From: CAWBUW01 sp963792075
GTDB lineage: Bacteria > Chloroflexota > Anaerolineae > Anaerolineales > UBA4823
NCBI GenBank assembly: GCA_963792075.1
Contig: CAWBUW010000011.1
Coordinates: 1-64,000 of the forward strand
Reading direction: 5' to 3'
DNA length: 64,000 nt
Shown: positions 34,265 through 44,503 of the stretch, piece after piece
Layout of the letters: the number at the start of each line of letters is the position of its first letter
How positions within the stretch are numbered: the stretch's first letter is position 1
Translations under genes and position numbers: made by a program
The notes under the pieces: model-generated
Databases searched by the model: none
What the model was told of the DNA's origin: nothing
The model's input: the letters and a program-made list of their open reading frames with translations, nothing else

Positions 34265-35296
34265 ATGAAGAAACTCTCGAATGTGTTGTATGTTACCAGC
34301 CCTGAGGCTTATCTCTCGCTGGATGGCGAAAATATCGTCGTCAAAAAAGACGAGCATTCTTCCACACGCTTGCCCTTACACAACCTGGAGAATATCGTTT
34401 GTTTTAGCTACCTGGGAGCCAGCCCGGCTTTGATGGGCGCTTGCGCTGAACGGAATATTGGCCTGTGCTTTCTTACCCCAAACGGGCGCTTTCAAGCGAG
34501 CATCACCGGTCGAGTTAAAGGGAACGTGCTGCTGCGCAAGAAGCAGTACCGCGTTTCTGAAAAGGAAGGCGAAAGCTGCCCGATTGCCGCATCTTTCCTG
34601 CTGGGGAAAATAGCCAACTGCCGTAAAGTAATCGAACGTGCTTTGCGGGACCATGCGATGTTGGTGGATGTTCAAACCCTGAGCGCCGTCTCCAGCTCAC
34701 TCAAAGAAACTCTCCATGATATTCAAACAAGTAAAACCATACAGGATCTAATGGGCTATGAAGGCAGCGCGGCCAAGCTCTACTTTGGCGTTTTTGATCA
34801 GTTGATTCTACAGCAGCGAGAAGACTTTAAGTTTGAGGATCGTTCACGCCGCCCGCCTCTGGACAACATGAATGCACTGCTGTCTTTCTTGTATACCTTG
34901 TTAGTCAATGAAGTATCTTCTGCTTTAGAAACAGTTGGACTGGACCCTTACGTAGGCTTCCTGCACCAGGACCGCCCAGGACGCCCTTCATTGGCTCTGG
35001 ATCTAATGGAAGAGCTGCGCCCGGTCTTCGCTGACCGCCTGGCGCTCTCCCTGGTCAATCGGAAGCAGATCGCAGGAAAAGGTTTTACTCACAAAGAAAG
35101 CGGCGGTGTGATCATGGACGATGACACCCGTAAAGCCGTGCTGACCGCCTGGCAAGAACGTAAGAAAGAGGAAATTGTCCACCCATATCTCAACGAGCGC
35201 ATTCAGTTTGGGTTGATCCCCCATATCCAGGCGATGCTATTGGCCCGGTATTTGCGGGGTGATCTGGATGCTTACCCCCCTTTCTTCTGGAATTAG
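34265..35296 (+). CDS. cas1: Cas1c integrase
   Basis: This 343-residue protein has the Cas1 signature: YEGSAAKLYFGVFDQLI with the metal-binding Glu, VGFLHQDRPGRPSLALDLME with His, and downstream acidic residues in EELRPVFADRLAL. It integrates new spacers at the leader end. Start ATG 34265 is directly after cas4. Confidence 0.96.
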   Translation: MKKLSNVLYVTSPEAYLSLDGENIVVKKDEHSSTRLPLHNLENIVCFSYLGASPALMGACAERNIGLCFLTPNGRFQASITGRVKGNVLLRKKQYRVSEKEGESCPIAASFLLGKIANCRKVIERALRDHAMLVDVQTLSAVSSSLKETLHDIQTSKTIQDLMGYEGSAAKLYFGVFDQLILQQREDFKFEDRSRRPPLDNMNALLSFLYTLLVNEVSSALETVGLDPYVGFLHQDRPGRPSLALDLMEELRPVFADRLALSLVNRKQIAGKGFTHKESGGVIMDDDTRKAVLTAWQERKKEEIVHPYLNERIQFGLIPHIQAMLLARYLRGDLDAYPPFFWN

Positions 35297-35308
35297 GAGG
35301 TCGGAGCG

Positions 35309-35599
35309 ATGATGGTTCTAGTCACTTACGATGTGAACACAGAGACTGCCGCAGGAAGAAAGCGGTTGAACAAGGTGGCCAAACAATGCAAAAATTACGG
35401 CCAGCGCGTACAAAACTCGGTTTTCGAATGTATCCTGGACAGCGCGCGATTTAAACAATTAGAAGCTACACTGGAAGCGCTGATCGATCCGAAGAAAGAT
35501 AGCCTTCGTTTCTATTTTTTAGGGGATGATTGGCATAAAAGCGTTAAGCATGTTGGCGCAAAACCCAGTATCGATTTGGAGGGTACACTGATCTCTTGA
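35309..35599 (+). CDS. cas2: Cas2
   Basis: This 96-residue ferredoxin-fold protein starts MMVLVTYDVNTETAAGRKRL with the conserved Asp after the first strand, and has GQRVQNSVFECILDSARFKQ and a C-terminal strand. It bridges two Cas1 dimers. It is 12 bp after cas1 with AGGAGGTCGGAGCG upstream and is the last cas gene before the leader. Confidence 0.96.
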   Translation: MMVLVTYDVNTETAAGRKRLNKVAKQCKNYGQRVQNSVFECILDSARFKQLEATLEALIDPKKDSLRFYFLGDDWHKSVKHVGAKPSIDLEGTLIS

Positions 35600-35776
35600 A
35601 AAGGAAATCTGCGAACCGGAAGTGGACATGACGAATACTGTCAGGTTCGCAGGAATTTTACGCAGAATATTGATCAAAGGAGGCAGATTTACATCGAATC
35701 CAACTCAGCCAGCACCTTAATAACTTAATCACCCCTATATATAGGGGTATACTTTGTAAAATGCCTATATGGTGCA
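35600..35776 (+). promoter_or_regulatory. CRISPR leader with palindrome inside presumed promoter
   Basis: This 177-base AT-rich leader lies between cas2 and the first repeat. It holds a 9-bp inverted repeat (CTGCGAACC at 35609-35617, GGTTCGCAG at 35644-35652). It also holds an 18-bp perfect palindrome ACCCCTATATATAGGGGT (35731-35748), which exactly fills the space between TTAATC (35725-35730, weak -35) and TATACT (35748-35753, -10). Transcription would start just before the first repeat. Confidence 0.7.
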
Positions 35777-38700
35777 GTCGCTCCCCCTGCGGGGAGCGTG
35801 GATTGAAACCTCGGTGGTGATGTCAAGGTTTTGGGCAAGGTCGCGTCGCTCCCCCTGCGGGGAGCGTGGATTGAAACGCCCGGGATCTCGATGATGCCAT
35901 CTACTACAAGTCGCTCCCCCTGCGGGGAGCGTGGATTGAAACGTGTGCAAACACATCCTGGTACTTGGGAGGCGGCGGTCGCTCCCCCTGCGGGGAGCGT
36001 GGATTGAAACCTGGCCGATTTCGAGGAAATGCACGCCGGTGAAGTCGCTCCCCCTGCGGGGAGCGTGGATTGAAACAACCGTATCGCTCATGGTGGTCCG
36101 GCGGCTGATGTCGCTCCCCCTGCGGGGAGCGTGGATTGAAACGTTGTCAACCAGACGAGCGGGGGCGCGCTGAATGGTCGCTCCCCCTGCGGGGAGCGTG
36201 GATTGAAACACCATGACACCCGCGGACAAAACCCTGTTGATCGTCGCTCCCCCTGCGGGGAGCGTGGATTGAAACAGCATAAATACCAGCATTGTCTTCG
36301 AACTCCGGCGTCGCTCCCCCTGCGGGGAGCGTGGATTGAAACCAGCGGGTCGGGTTCATTTACTGCGCCGGTGAGGTCGCTCCCCCTGCGGGGAGCGTGG
36401 ATTGAAACCCTCCGCCAGGCAGGCTTTCCAACACGCCGCTTAGTCGCTCCCCCTGCGGGGAGCGTGGATTGAAACTCATCCATCATCATTCTTGCCTCCT
36501 TCGGTTCCGTCGCTCCCCCTGCGGGGAGCGTGGATTGAAACCCTCCCAAAAGAACCAAATCATCAACGTAGCGCGTCGCTCCCCCTGCGGGGAGCGTGGA
36601 TTGAAACGCGTGGGTGCTCAGGCTCAGGTCTCCATAGCGGGTCGCTCCCCCTGCGGGGAGCGTGGATTGAAACTTGTTTGGGCGCACGACGTGCGCCCTT
36701 CACCTCGTCGCTCCCCCTGCGGGGAGCGTGGATTGAAACTCCGTATATTCTCGTGTGGCAATCAAACGGAACTGTCGCTCCCCCTGCGGGGAGCGTGGAT
36801 TGAAACGTGGATGTCCTAACCTGGTTTCGGGCGTGGGAAGGTCGCTCCCCCTGCGGGGAGCGTGGATTGAAACCTTTTTGGATGTACAATAGGATATGGC
36901 TGGCAGGTCGCTCCCCCTGCGGGGAGCGTGGATTGAAACTGCCCATGTGCGCATGCATCGGGAGCTACGGCCTGTCGCTCCCCCTGCGGGGAGCGTGGAT
37001 TGAAACGATCAATGGGATGAACGTATAAGGGCTGACGTGGTCGCTCCCCCTGCGGGGAGCGTGGATTGAAACCTCATAATGGCGGGGCGAGTTTCCCCAC
37101 CCCGCGTCGCTCCCCCTGCGGGGAGCGTGGATTGAAACTGCTGCGCCAGGTGGACGGCGAGACGGCTGAGGCGTCGCTCCCCCTGCGGGGAGCGTGGATT
37201 GAAACGATGGAGAGATTATTAAGGTCAATGTCAAGGCGGGTCGCTCCCCCTGCGGGGAGCGTGGATTGAAACGCCGATAAGCAAGCAAAGCGTTTGAAGG
37301 CATCGGTCGCTCCCCCTGCGGGGAGCGTGGATTGAAACGACCTACGCAAAAGCGACTTCCAGCGGCTTATCACGTCGCTCCCCCTGCGGGGAGCGTGGAT
37401 TGAAACTTGACGACCAGGGCAGGGCTGATAAATTCATCCAGGTCGCTCCCCCTGCGGGGAGCGTGGATTGAAACTTTATAGTACATGGTTGATAATCCTA
37501 TGGTTCATGTCGCTCCCCCTGCGGGGAGCGTGGATTGAAACCTCGCAAAGGGGATCGGTCGCATCTCTGGCGGGAGTCGCTCCCCCTGCGGGGAGCGTGG
37601 ATTGAAACTATTGCACTATGCTTTTGTTTTAGCGGGGGTGTAAAGTCGCTCCCCCTGCGGGGAGCGTGGATTGAAACTCTAAGAATTGTGCATACTGCCA
37701 GCCCAGGATGTCGCTCCCCCTGCGGGGAGCGTGGATTGAAACCCAGGCCATTACCGATAAGTGCCGTCTCTCCGGGTCGCTCCCCCTGCGGGGAGCGTGG
37801 ATTGAAACCGGCTCGCGTACAGCTCCTGGATCTCCGGCTCCGTCGCTCCCCCTGCGGGGAGCGTGGATTGAAACCGGGAGTACACAGGAGCACTCGGAGG
37901 TGTGCTCCAGTCGCTCCCCCTGCGGGGAGCGTGGATTGAAACGCATCCGTCTCACCGATACCGAGCATGCCATTCTCGTCGCTCCCCCTGCGGGGAGCGT
38001 GGATTGAAACATAGGAACACATGCGCACCGGCTAAATTCTTAGTCGCTCCCCCTGCGGGGAGCGTGGATTGAAACACTGGATGTTATCAATCCCTTGCGC
38101 AATGCCTCTGTCGCTCCCCCTGCGGGGAGCGTGGATTGAAACACACATATCCCCCCGCCTCCGGGTGCTCCGCCGCGTCGCTCCCCCTGCGGGGAGCGTG
38201 GATTGAAACATAGATGGCGAGCGGCGCCTGAGGGCGCACCAGGTCGCTCCCCCTGCGGGGAGCGTGGATTGAAACTATGACCCGGCTCCCGTCGGGTCAT
38301 TGGCGCGCGCGTCGCTCCCCCTGCGGGGAGCGTGGATTGAAACATGAGTATCGATGTGTCGCTCAGGCGTGATGGACGTCGCTCCCCCTGCGGGGAGCGT
38401 GGATTGAAACCTGTAGAAACGATCATGAAAACGCTGGTACGGTACGTCGCTCCCCCTGCGGGGAGCGTGGATTGAAACTCGTTTGACCCAAGCCGTTGAC
38501 TGGCTTGGGTCAAGTCGCTCCCCCTGCGGGGAGCGTGGATTGAAACTTGTCCATCTTATAATTGATAAGGCGCATGATGGTCGCTCCCCCTGCGGGGAGC
38601 GTGGATTGAAACGCTGCGGGAGAGTCGTCGTCAATCGCCACGCGGTGTCGCTCCCCCTGCGGGGAGCGTGGATTGAAACTTTTAGGTGCAATTGCGGCGC

Positions 38701-41700
38701 AAAAGGCCGCAGGTCGCTCCCCCTGCGGGGAGCGTGGATTGAAACTGGTAACTCCACACGTTGTCTCCGGCCTCGCTATGTCGCTCCCCCTGCGGGGAGC
38801 GTGGATTGAAACACCGCTAGGCATTATTACCTCATCTCATGTATCGTCGCTCCCCCTGCGGGGAGCGTGGATTGAAACACCATCTCCATGCAAGACTCGG
38901 CAGATAACAACCCGTCGCTCCCCCTGCGGGGAGCGTGGATTGAAACCCGGCGGTAAAAAGCCGTTGGCAATTCCTGGCACGTCGCTCCCCCTGCGGGGAG
39001 CGTGGATTGAAACCCCCTGTTCGCGGATGTTGCGGCGGCCTTCTTCAGGTCGCTCCCCCTGCGGGGAGCGTGGATTGAAACATTACCTACAGTCCACCCT
39101 GCCTCGGCGGCCCAGTCGCTCCCCCTGCGGGGAGCGTGGATTGAAACGTCGTACCAGCTCGGGCACAGCGCCCGGCCGGGGTCGCTCCCCCTGCGGGGAG
39201 CGTGGATTGAAACCAATGCCTTCACCAACTCATCCAGCTCCGCCTCAGTCGCTCCCCCTGCGGGGAGCGTGGATTGAAACCATTCAAATCCGACGCCGAA
39301 TCGACCGCCTTGCGTCGCTCCCCCTGCGGGGAGCGTGGATTGAAACATGCTTTCAGAATGATTGAGGCGGCAGAGGTAGGTCGCTCCCCCTGCGGGGAGC
39401 GTGGATTGAAACAACAGTCATTTGACCTGTAAGCATACCATCATACCGTCGCTCCCCCTGCGGGGAGCGTGGATTGAAACTACGATCACGTGACTCCCTT
39501 TGCCACGCCTAACGTCGCTCCCCCTGCGGGGAGCGTGGATTGAAACGCCGTTATTGCGGTAAAGACCTGCCCGCACCGGGTCGCTCCCCCTGCGGGGAGC
39601 GTGGATTGAAACCTCGATCTCGGCATCGACCACGTTACGGAATAGGTCGCTCCCCCTGCGGGGAGCGTGGATTGAAACGCCGCCCTGGCGCGGTCCGTGT
39701 CGATGCACTGGGGTCGCTCCCCCTGCGGGGAGCGTGGATTGAAACATGCGCTGAAACTCATCCAGGCTGATACCGATCCAGTCGCTCCCCCTGCGGGGAG
39801 CGTGGATTGAAACCGGCATTGCTGAACGGCTGGCAGGGGGCGGAGCCTGTCCGTCGCTCCCCCTGCGGGGAGCGTGGATTGAAACATACGGCGGCGCTCA
39901 ATCAGGAATGCTTCAAAAAGTCGCTCCCCCTGCGGGGAGCGTGGATTGAAACATACCTCGGTTATACGGCCGCTGGCAGCGCCTAGTCGCTCCCCCTGCG
40001 GGGAGCGTGGATTGAAACGCCACCTGGCGCACCGGATCTTCGCCAGGGTACAGGTCGCTCCCCCTGCGGGGAGCGTGGATTGAAACGGTCATGGTCAGGC
40101 GCGGCCGTCGTTCGTTGCTGTCGCTCCCCCTGCGGGGAGCGTGGATTGAAACACCAGCGGATCAATTATGCTACTCGGAATCACGTCGCTCCCCCTGCGG
40201 GGAGCGTGGATTGAAACACGGCTGGCCCAACTTCTACGTAAGGGTCGGGCGGTCGCTCCCCCTGCGGGGAGCGTGGATTGAAACGCCATCTGCTGAAATA
40301 GAGATCGCAGCAAATTGGGTCGCTCCCCCTGCGGGGAGCGTGGATTGAAACTTGGTAACGCCTGAAGACATGCAGTCCTTAAGCAGGTCGCTCCCCCTGC
40401 GGGGAGCGTGGATTGAAACTTGGCGATGGTGGCCTACCTGCACGAGTCACCCGTCGCTCCCCCTGCGGGGAGCGTGGATTGAAACTTATCCACTGGCTGC
40501 CGGACGCTGTTACCGTCTGTCGCTCCCCCTGCGGGGAGCGTGGATTGAAACATCCTTTATGGGCTGAATGATTTGCGCCTGAACGAGTCGCTCCCCCTGC
40601 GGGGAGCGTGGATTGAAACATCCAGCTCCGCCTCAGATTTCGCCCCCGTTTGTGGTCGCTCCCCCTGCGGGGAGCGTGGATTGAAACCGCTAGGTGCGAT
40701 ACTTAGGATGATACGGGTTGGTCGCTCCCCCTGCGGGGAGCGTGGATTGAAACGATAAACCTGCTCAAACTCACGCTCTCCAAAACTGTCGCTCCCCCTG
40801 CGGGGAGCGTGGATTGAAACGTCCATCGCGGTTAACTCTTATCCGCCCACGGCGTCGCTCCCCCTGCGGGGAGCGTGGATTGAAACATCCCCTCCGACCA
40901 CACCATGAGCGCGCAGCTCAGTCGCTCCCCCTGCGGGGAGCGTGGATTGAAACCTGGTAACGTGGGTGACTCGGCCCCACCACCAGGTCGCTCCCCCTGC
41001 GGGGAGCGTGGATTGAAACCTTTGAATACGATGAGATCATCACCTGTGCCTGTGTCGCTCCCCCTGCGGGGAGCGTGGATTGAAACATCCCGTTTGATCT
41101 ACGTAAAAGCGACTTCCAGGTCGCTCCCCCTGCGGGGAGCGTGGATTGAAACCGAAGGTCGGTCTGCTGGCAGCGATCCATCTCGCGTCGCTCCCCCTGC
41201 GGGGAGCGTGGATTGAAACACGAAGCCGATTATGTGTGTATGGCATACTCATCGTCGCTCCCCCTGCGGGGAGCGTGGATTGAAACTCGGCCTGTTTGCC
41301 TACCAAGTTATCGCCGGTGTCGTCGCTCCCCCTGCGGGGAGCGTGGATTGAAACCGAATTGCTCTTTCCACTTCTGGAAGGCCGCCTGTCGCTCCCCCTG
41401 CGGGGAGCGTGGATTGAAACATGGTCCATCCTGCCCCAGTTCGGTCTCTCCAGGTCGCTCCCCCTGCGGGGAGCGTGGATTGAAACGGTGATGAGGTTGT
41501 ACGGTATGTGTCCCAGGCTGGTCGCTCCCCCTGCGGGGAGCGTGGATTGAAACATAGATAATCCTTTGGCTGATCTTTGATACGCTTGGTCGCTCCCCCT
41601 GCGGGGAGCGTGGATTGAAACACCCAATTTTCTCGCTTATTCGGGCTGGCCCCGTCGCTCCCCCTGCGGGGAGCGTGGATTGAAACAAGATCGGGTTGCT

Positions 41701-41954
41701 GCCAGTGTACGGGGTAAGGCGTCGCTCCCCCTGCGGGGAGCGTGGATTGAAACACTGCATCCCAATTGTCAAACAATTCGGACACACGTCGCTCCCCCTG
41801 CGGGGAGCGTGGATTGAAACCCTACTCAAACCCCTGTTGTTCCTGGGGAGTGTCGTCGCTCCCCCTGCGGGGAGCGTGGATTGAAACTCTGTCTTGCTCG
41901 CCACCTGGCCTAGCTTGCTGTGTCGCTCCCCCTGCGGGGAGCGTGGATTGAAAC
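35777..41954 (+). CRISPR. Type I-C CRISPR array, about 93 repeats
   Basis: The repeat is 33 bp, starting GTCGCTCCCCCTGC, with the palindrome CGCTCCCC/GGGGAGCG and the 3' handle TGGATTGAAAC typical of type I-C. By hand count there are about 93 copies and 92 spacers of 33-36 bp (mean period about 66.8 bp). I saw no mutated repeat, including the last one. The leader and cas2 are on the left, so newest spacers are at low coordinates and the transcript runs rightward. The array contains many false open frames, made by translating repeats. Confidence 0.98.
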
Positions 41955-41989
41955 AGCCTGTTCGCCCCGACACCTCCCCGGCCCAGGTC

Positions 41990-42018
41990 ACCTTCTCCAC
42001 GTGCGTGGGGATGACGCG
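41990..42018 (+). repeat. Solitary type I-E-like CRISPR repeat relic
   Basis: ACGTGCGTGGGGATGA (41999-42014), in the context CTTCTCC before and CGCG after, resembles type I-E repeats of the form TTCCCCACGTGCGTGGGGAT. It lies exactly 35 bp, a normal spacer length, after the last type I-C repeat. No second copy is present. Confidence 0.45.
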
Positions 42019-42039
42019 GTTCCCAGGTATCAGCGCATA

Positions 42040-42692
42040 TCACACTTTGACCTGTGCAGCCTTCTGGATGTCATGCGCAAAGCCGAGAACGAAGCTGAGC
42101 AGGTACAGCCCCAGCCCGCCGATGAAGATGAACGACCAGCAGAGATTGAGGATAATTTCTGGGTTGCTCTGGCCGGGGACATAGCCGGTTATGGCGATGA
42201 ACAGGCCAACCAGGAAAGAAATCGAACCGAGCGCCAGCGTCACCGGCCACAGCCGCCCCAGCCCAGGCCGGATTTTTCGGGCACGACTTTACGCCACCAC
42301 GCCAGCGGGCTGTGGATGCGCGTCGCCGCCGCCCAAACGAACGGCGCAAACATGACCTGCGCTGCAATCCCGCCGCCGAACAGGAGCAAACCGATCAAGA
42401 GCAGCCCAAGTACTGTTGAGCCATGTTTCTTGTGGACAAACCACAACGACCAAACGATGAGCGCCAGGCTGATGCCGACGGAGGCGAGGCCGGTTAAGAG
42501 GAAGGTAGGCAAGATGGTAATAGCCTCCTCGCTGCCGTAATGCCACATCCGCTGGGCCGGGCCGATGGCCTGGATGAGCAATCCCTGGGTGGGCGTATTG
42601 CCCTGCAAAATCTCGAAAATGCCGTGGTCGAGACCGGCAATTGCCAGGATGATCCCGATGGTGGTCACAATAATCCGGGTAGCACGGTTCAT
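42040..42692 (-). pseudogene. Integral membrane protein, one frameshift
   Basis: From ATG 42692 (AAGGAG upstream) the frame encodes MNRATRIIVTTIGIILAIAG and further membrane segments up to about residue 141 (WWRKVVPEK). It then shifts at a run of five A residues (minus strand, near 42276-42282). A sixth A would continue as IRPGLGRLWPVTLALGSISF and to the stop at 42040. The joined protein has about 217 residues and six membrane segments. I do not recognise a family. A homopolymer sequencing error is plausible. Confidence 0.6.
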
Positions 42693-42725
42693 ATTTACTC
42701 CTTATTTGCTTTACCATAATCATAG

Positions 42726-42776
42726 TAGGGCGATTGCATTTGCCCTGTACGGGCAGCGCAATCCCGTAAAATGGGG
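42726..42776. repeat. 51-bp direct repeat, left copy
   Basis: TAGGGCGATTGCATTTGCCC followed by a GGGCAGCGCAATCCCGTAAA-type sequence. The same sequence recurs at 43943-43993, on the other side of the AraC gene. Confidence 0.88.
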
Positions 42777-42779
42777 AAT

Positions 42780-42822
42780 GGGGGGGTGAAATGTGGGGCA
42801 AAGCCCCACATTTCACCCCCCC
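42780..42822. repeat. Long perfect hairpin, GTGAAATGTGGGG family, tip CAAAG
   Basis: A 19-bp perfect stem. It is the partner of the hairpin at 21974-22020 and, like it, follows CGTAAAATGGGG. Confidence 0.9.
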
Positions 42823-42933
42823 AGCCCCCTCTGTGCGATTACCCTATAATCATAGAAGCAAACGGCAAATTCGCCTATGACTTTTCCTGCAAAATATGTG
42901 ACCATTGACGCAGAAATCAGGTATCATTGGCGT

Positions 42934-43986
42934 ATGACCTCGCCCCAACCCATTACGATCTCACCTACCTTGCTGATGCAGTTGTTCCTGTACCTCGACT
43001 CTCTCCACGTGGACACCAACGCTTTCCTGCGTTCGCTGGACATCGAACCGGAGACGGTTCGATCGCCCGATGTATACATCCCGGTCGAAACCTACCTGCG
43101 CATCCAGGATGAGGCCGCCGGCCTCGTCAACGACCCATACTTTGGCCTCCACATGGGCGAATTTGCCGAGCCGAGCAGTTGGTCCATCCTCGGTTTTCTA
43201 ATGATGAACTGCAAGACATTGGGCGAGGCATTTGAGAAGTCGGGGCGCTACTCACGTATTATCAGCAATTTGATCGACGCCCGCCCAAAACTCGGCCTGG
43301 GCAAAGTACGCGTCGTTTACTTCACGCCGCCGTATGCACCGCAGATGTCGCGGCATTGCTTTGAAGCGACCTTCTCCAGCAGCGTACGCATGGCGCGCCA
43401 TCTGTCCGGCCTGCCGCTCAGCCCGATAGAAGTGACTTTTATTTACCCTGAGCCGGAGTCGCGCGCAGAGTACGAGCGCATCTTCAACTGCCCGGTGCGC
43501 TTCGAACAAAAAGACAACAGCATGACCCTCAATTTGCGCATGTCCAACCTGCCTGTTCGCATGGCAAATCCGGCCCTGCTCGAGCATTTCGAGTGTTACG
43601 CCAGGGATTTCCTGGCACAGATGGAGCAGAACGACGCGACCACCCAGGGCGTCACCCGCATCATCCTGGCGCGGCTGGACGACCCGGCGCTGTCCATCGA
43701 ATATGTCGCCCGCGAGATGGCGGTCAGCGTGCGTACCCTGCAAAAACGCCTGGAAGCTGAGGATGTGGTTTTCAGCAACCTGCTGCGCGACATCCGCCAA
43801 CGACTGGCAAAAAGGTACCTGCGCGAAAACTACTCGGTGGAGCAAATTACCTACCTGCTGGGTTTTTCGGAGCCGAGCGTCTTTCGCAAATCGTTCAAGA
43901 AATGGATGGGCGTCACGCCGCGCGAGTACCGCGAGGGAGTATTAGGGCGATTGCATTTGCCCTATACAGGCAGCGCAATCCCGTAA
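42934..43986 (+). CDS. AraC-family transcriptional regulator
   Basis: This protein of about 350 residues (ATG 42934; the frame is open to 42877) has an N-terminal Arabinose_bd-type sensor domain (PYFGLHMGEFAEPSSWSILG) and a C-terminal pair of helix-turn-helix motifs (VAREMAVSVRTLQKRLEAED and VEQITYLLGFSEPSVFRKSF, then KKWMGVTPREYR). Related OruR/VirF-like regulators activate metabolic or virulence genes. The last 13 residues (LGRLHLPYTGSAI) are encoded by the right copy of the direct repeat, so the native C-terminus was probably replaced. No target operon is obvious. Confidence 0.87.
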   Translation: MTSPQPITISPTLLMQLFLYLDSLHVDTNAFLRSLDIEPETVRSPDVYIPVETYLRIQDEAAGLVNDPYFGLHMGEFAEPSSWSILGFLMMNCKTLGEAFEKSGRYSRIISNLIDARPKLGLGKVRVVYFTPPYAPQMSRHCFEATFSSSVRMARHLSGLPLSPIEVTFIYPEPESRAEYERIFNCPVRFEQKDNSMTLNLRMSNLPVRMANPALLEHFECYARDFLAQMEQNDATTQGVTRIILARLDDPALSIEYVAREMAVSVRTLQKRLEAEDVVFSNLLRDIRQRLAKRYLRENYSVEQITYLLGFSEPSVFRKSFKKWMGVTPREYREGVLGRLHLPYTGSAIP

Positions 43987-43993
43987 ACTGGGG
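43943..43993. repeat. 51-bp direct repeat, right copy
   Basis: It matches 42726-42776 with a few changes. It provides the 3' ends of both the AraC gene (plus strand) and the HEPN remnant (minus strand). Confidence 0.88.
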
Positions 43994-44099
43994 GCTGGGG
44001 GGTAAGCTGCCAAGCCTCTGACAAACGCGTCACAACCTGGTCAAGCTCAACCAGTTCTTGCCGAATTCGCTCCGTTAAACCATGCAGCGGCGAATTCAC
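43962..44099 (-). pseudogene. Truncated HEPN (HepT-like) gene
   Basis: From GTG 44099, overlapping the stop of the MNT gene, the frame reads VNSPLHGLTERIRQELVELD and QVVTRLSEAWQ, the pattern of the first helices of small HEPN proteins. It then runs into the direct repeat (PPVYGIALPV) and stops at 43962 after 45 residues, where a full HEPN has well over 100. The catalytic Rx4-6H motif is missing. Confidence 0.55.
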
Positions 44100-44503
44100 A
44101 GCGCAATCCCTTTCCGATCAATGGCCTCATGCAGCGAAGCTTTACAAGCTTCAGCATCTACCAGATCAACTTTGAACTCTGCACTCAATCCTGTAATTGC
44201 GGCAACCGCAGCATAAAAACGATCGGCGGGCACCCCAAAAACTGCCAGATCGATATCAGACCACAACGTGAAGTCGCTGGAGATGGCCAAAGAACCGAAC
44301 AACACCACTTTCCTGGCGCCGAATTCTTTGCGCAGCAATGCTGCCGACTGCCGGGCAAGCCGCATGGCTCGCTTACGGCGGCGTTCCAGTTGAGTTTGGG
44401 TAGCAGACTGCCGCTGGAGAATGGCCTGGATTGGGTGATACGCTTTCCATTCCTCAATCGGCAAATCCCGCACAGTTCGTTGCATTATATCGGTCATACT
44501 CAT
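44096..44503 (-). CDS. MNT-type minimal nucleotidyltransferase
   Basis: From ATG 44503 this is a 135-residue protein with the nucleotidyltransferase motif GSLAISSDFTLWSDIDLAVF (GS...DxD). Such MNT proteins are antitoxins that modify the HEPN toxin of the same operon. Here the partner gene directly downstream is truncated. TATAAT lies immediately upstream of the ATG, so either the mRNA is leaderless or translation starts at a later ATG (44497 or 44485). Confidence 0.82.
   Translation of the reverse strand: MSMTDIMQRTVRDLPIEEWKAYHPIQAILQRQSATQTQLERRRKRAMRLARQSAALLRKEFGARKVVLFGSLAISSDFTLWSDIDLAVFGVPADRFYAAVAAITGLSAEFKVDLVDAEACKASLHEAIDRKGIAL

Noticed and set aside
35725..42000. Dozens of open frames of 60-230 codons with repeated motifs such as RSPCGERGLK or FQSTLPAGGAT on both strands
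   Set aside because: They are translations of the CRISPR repeat and spacers; no RBS and no codon bias.
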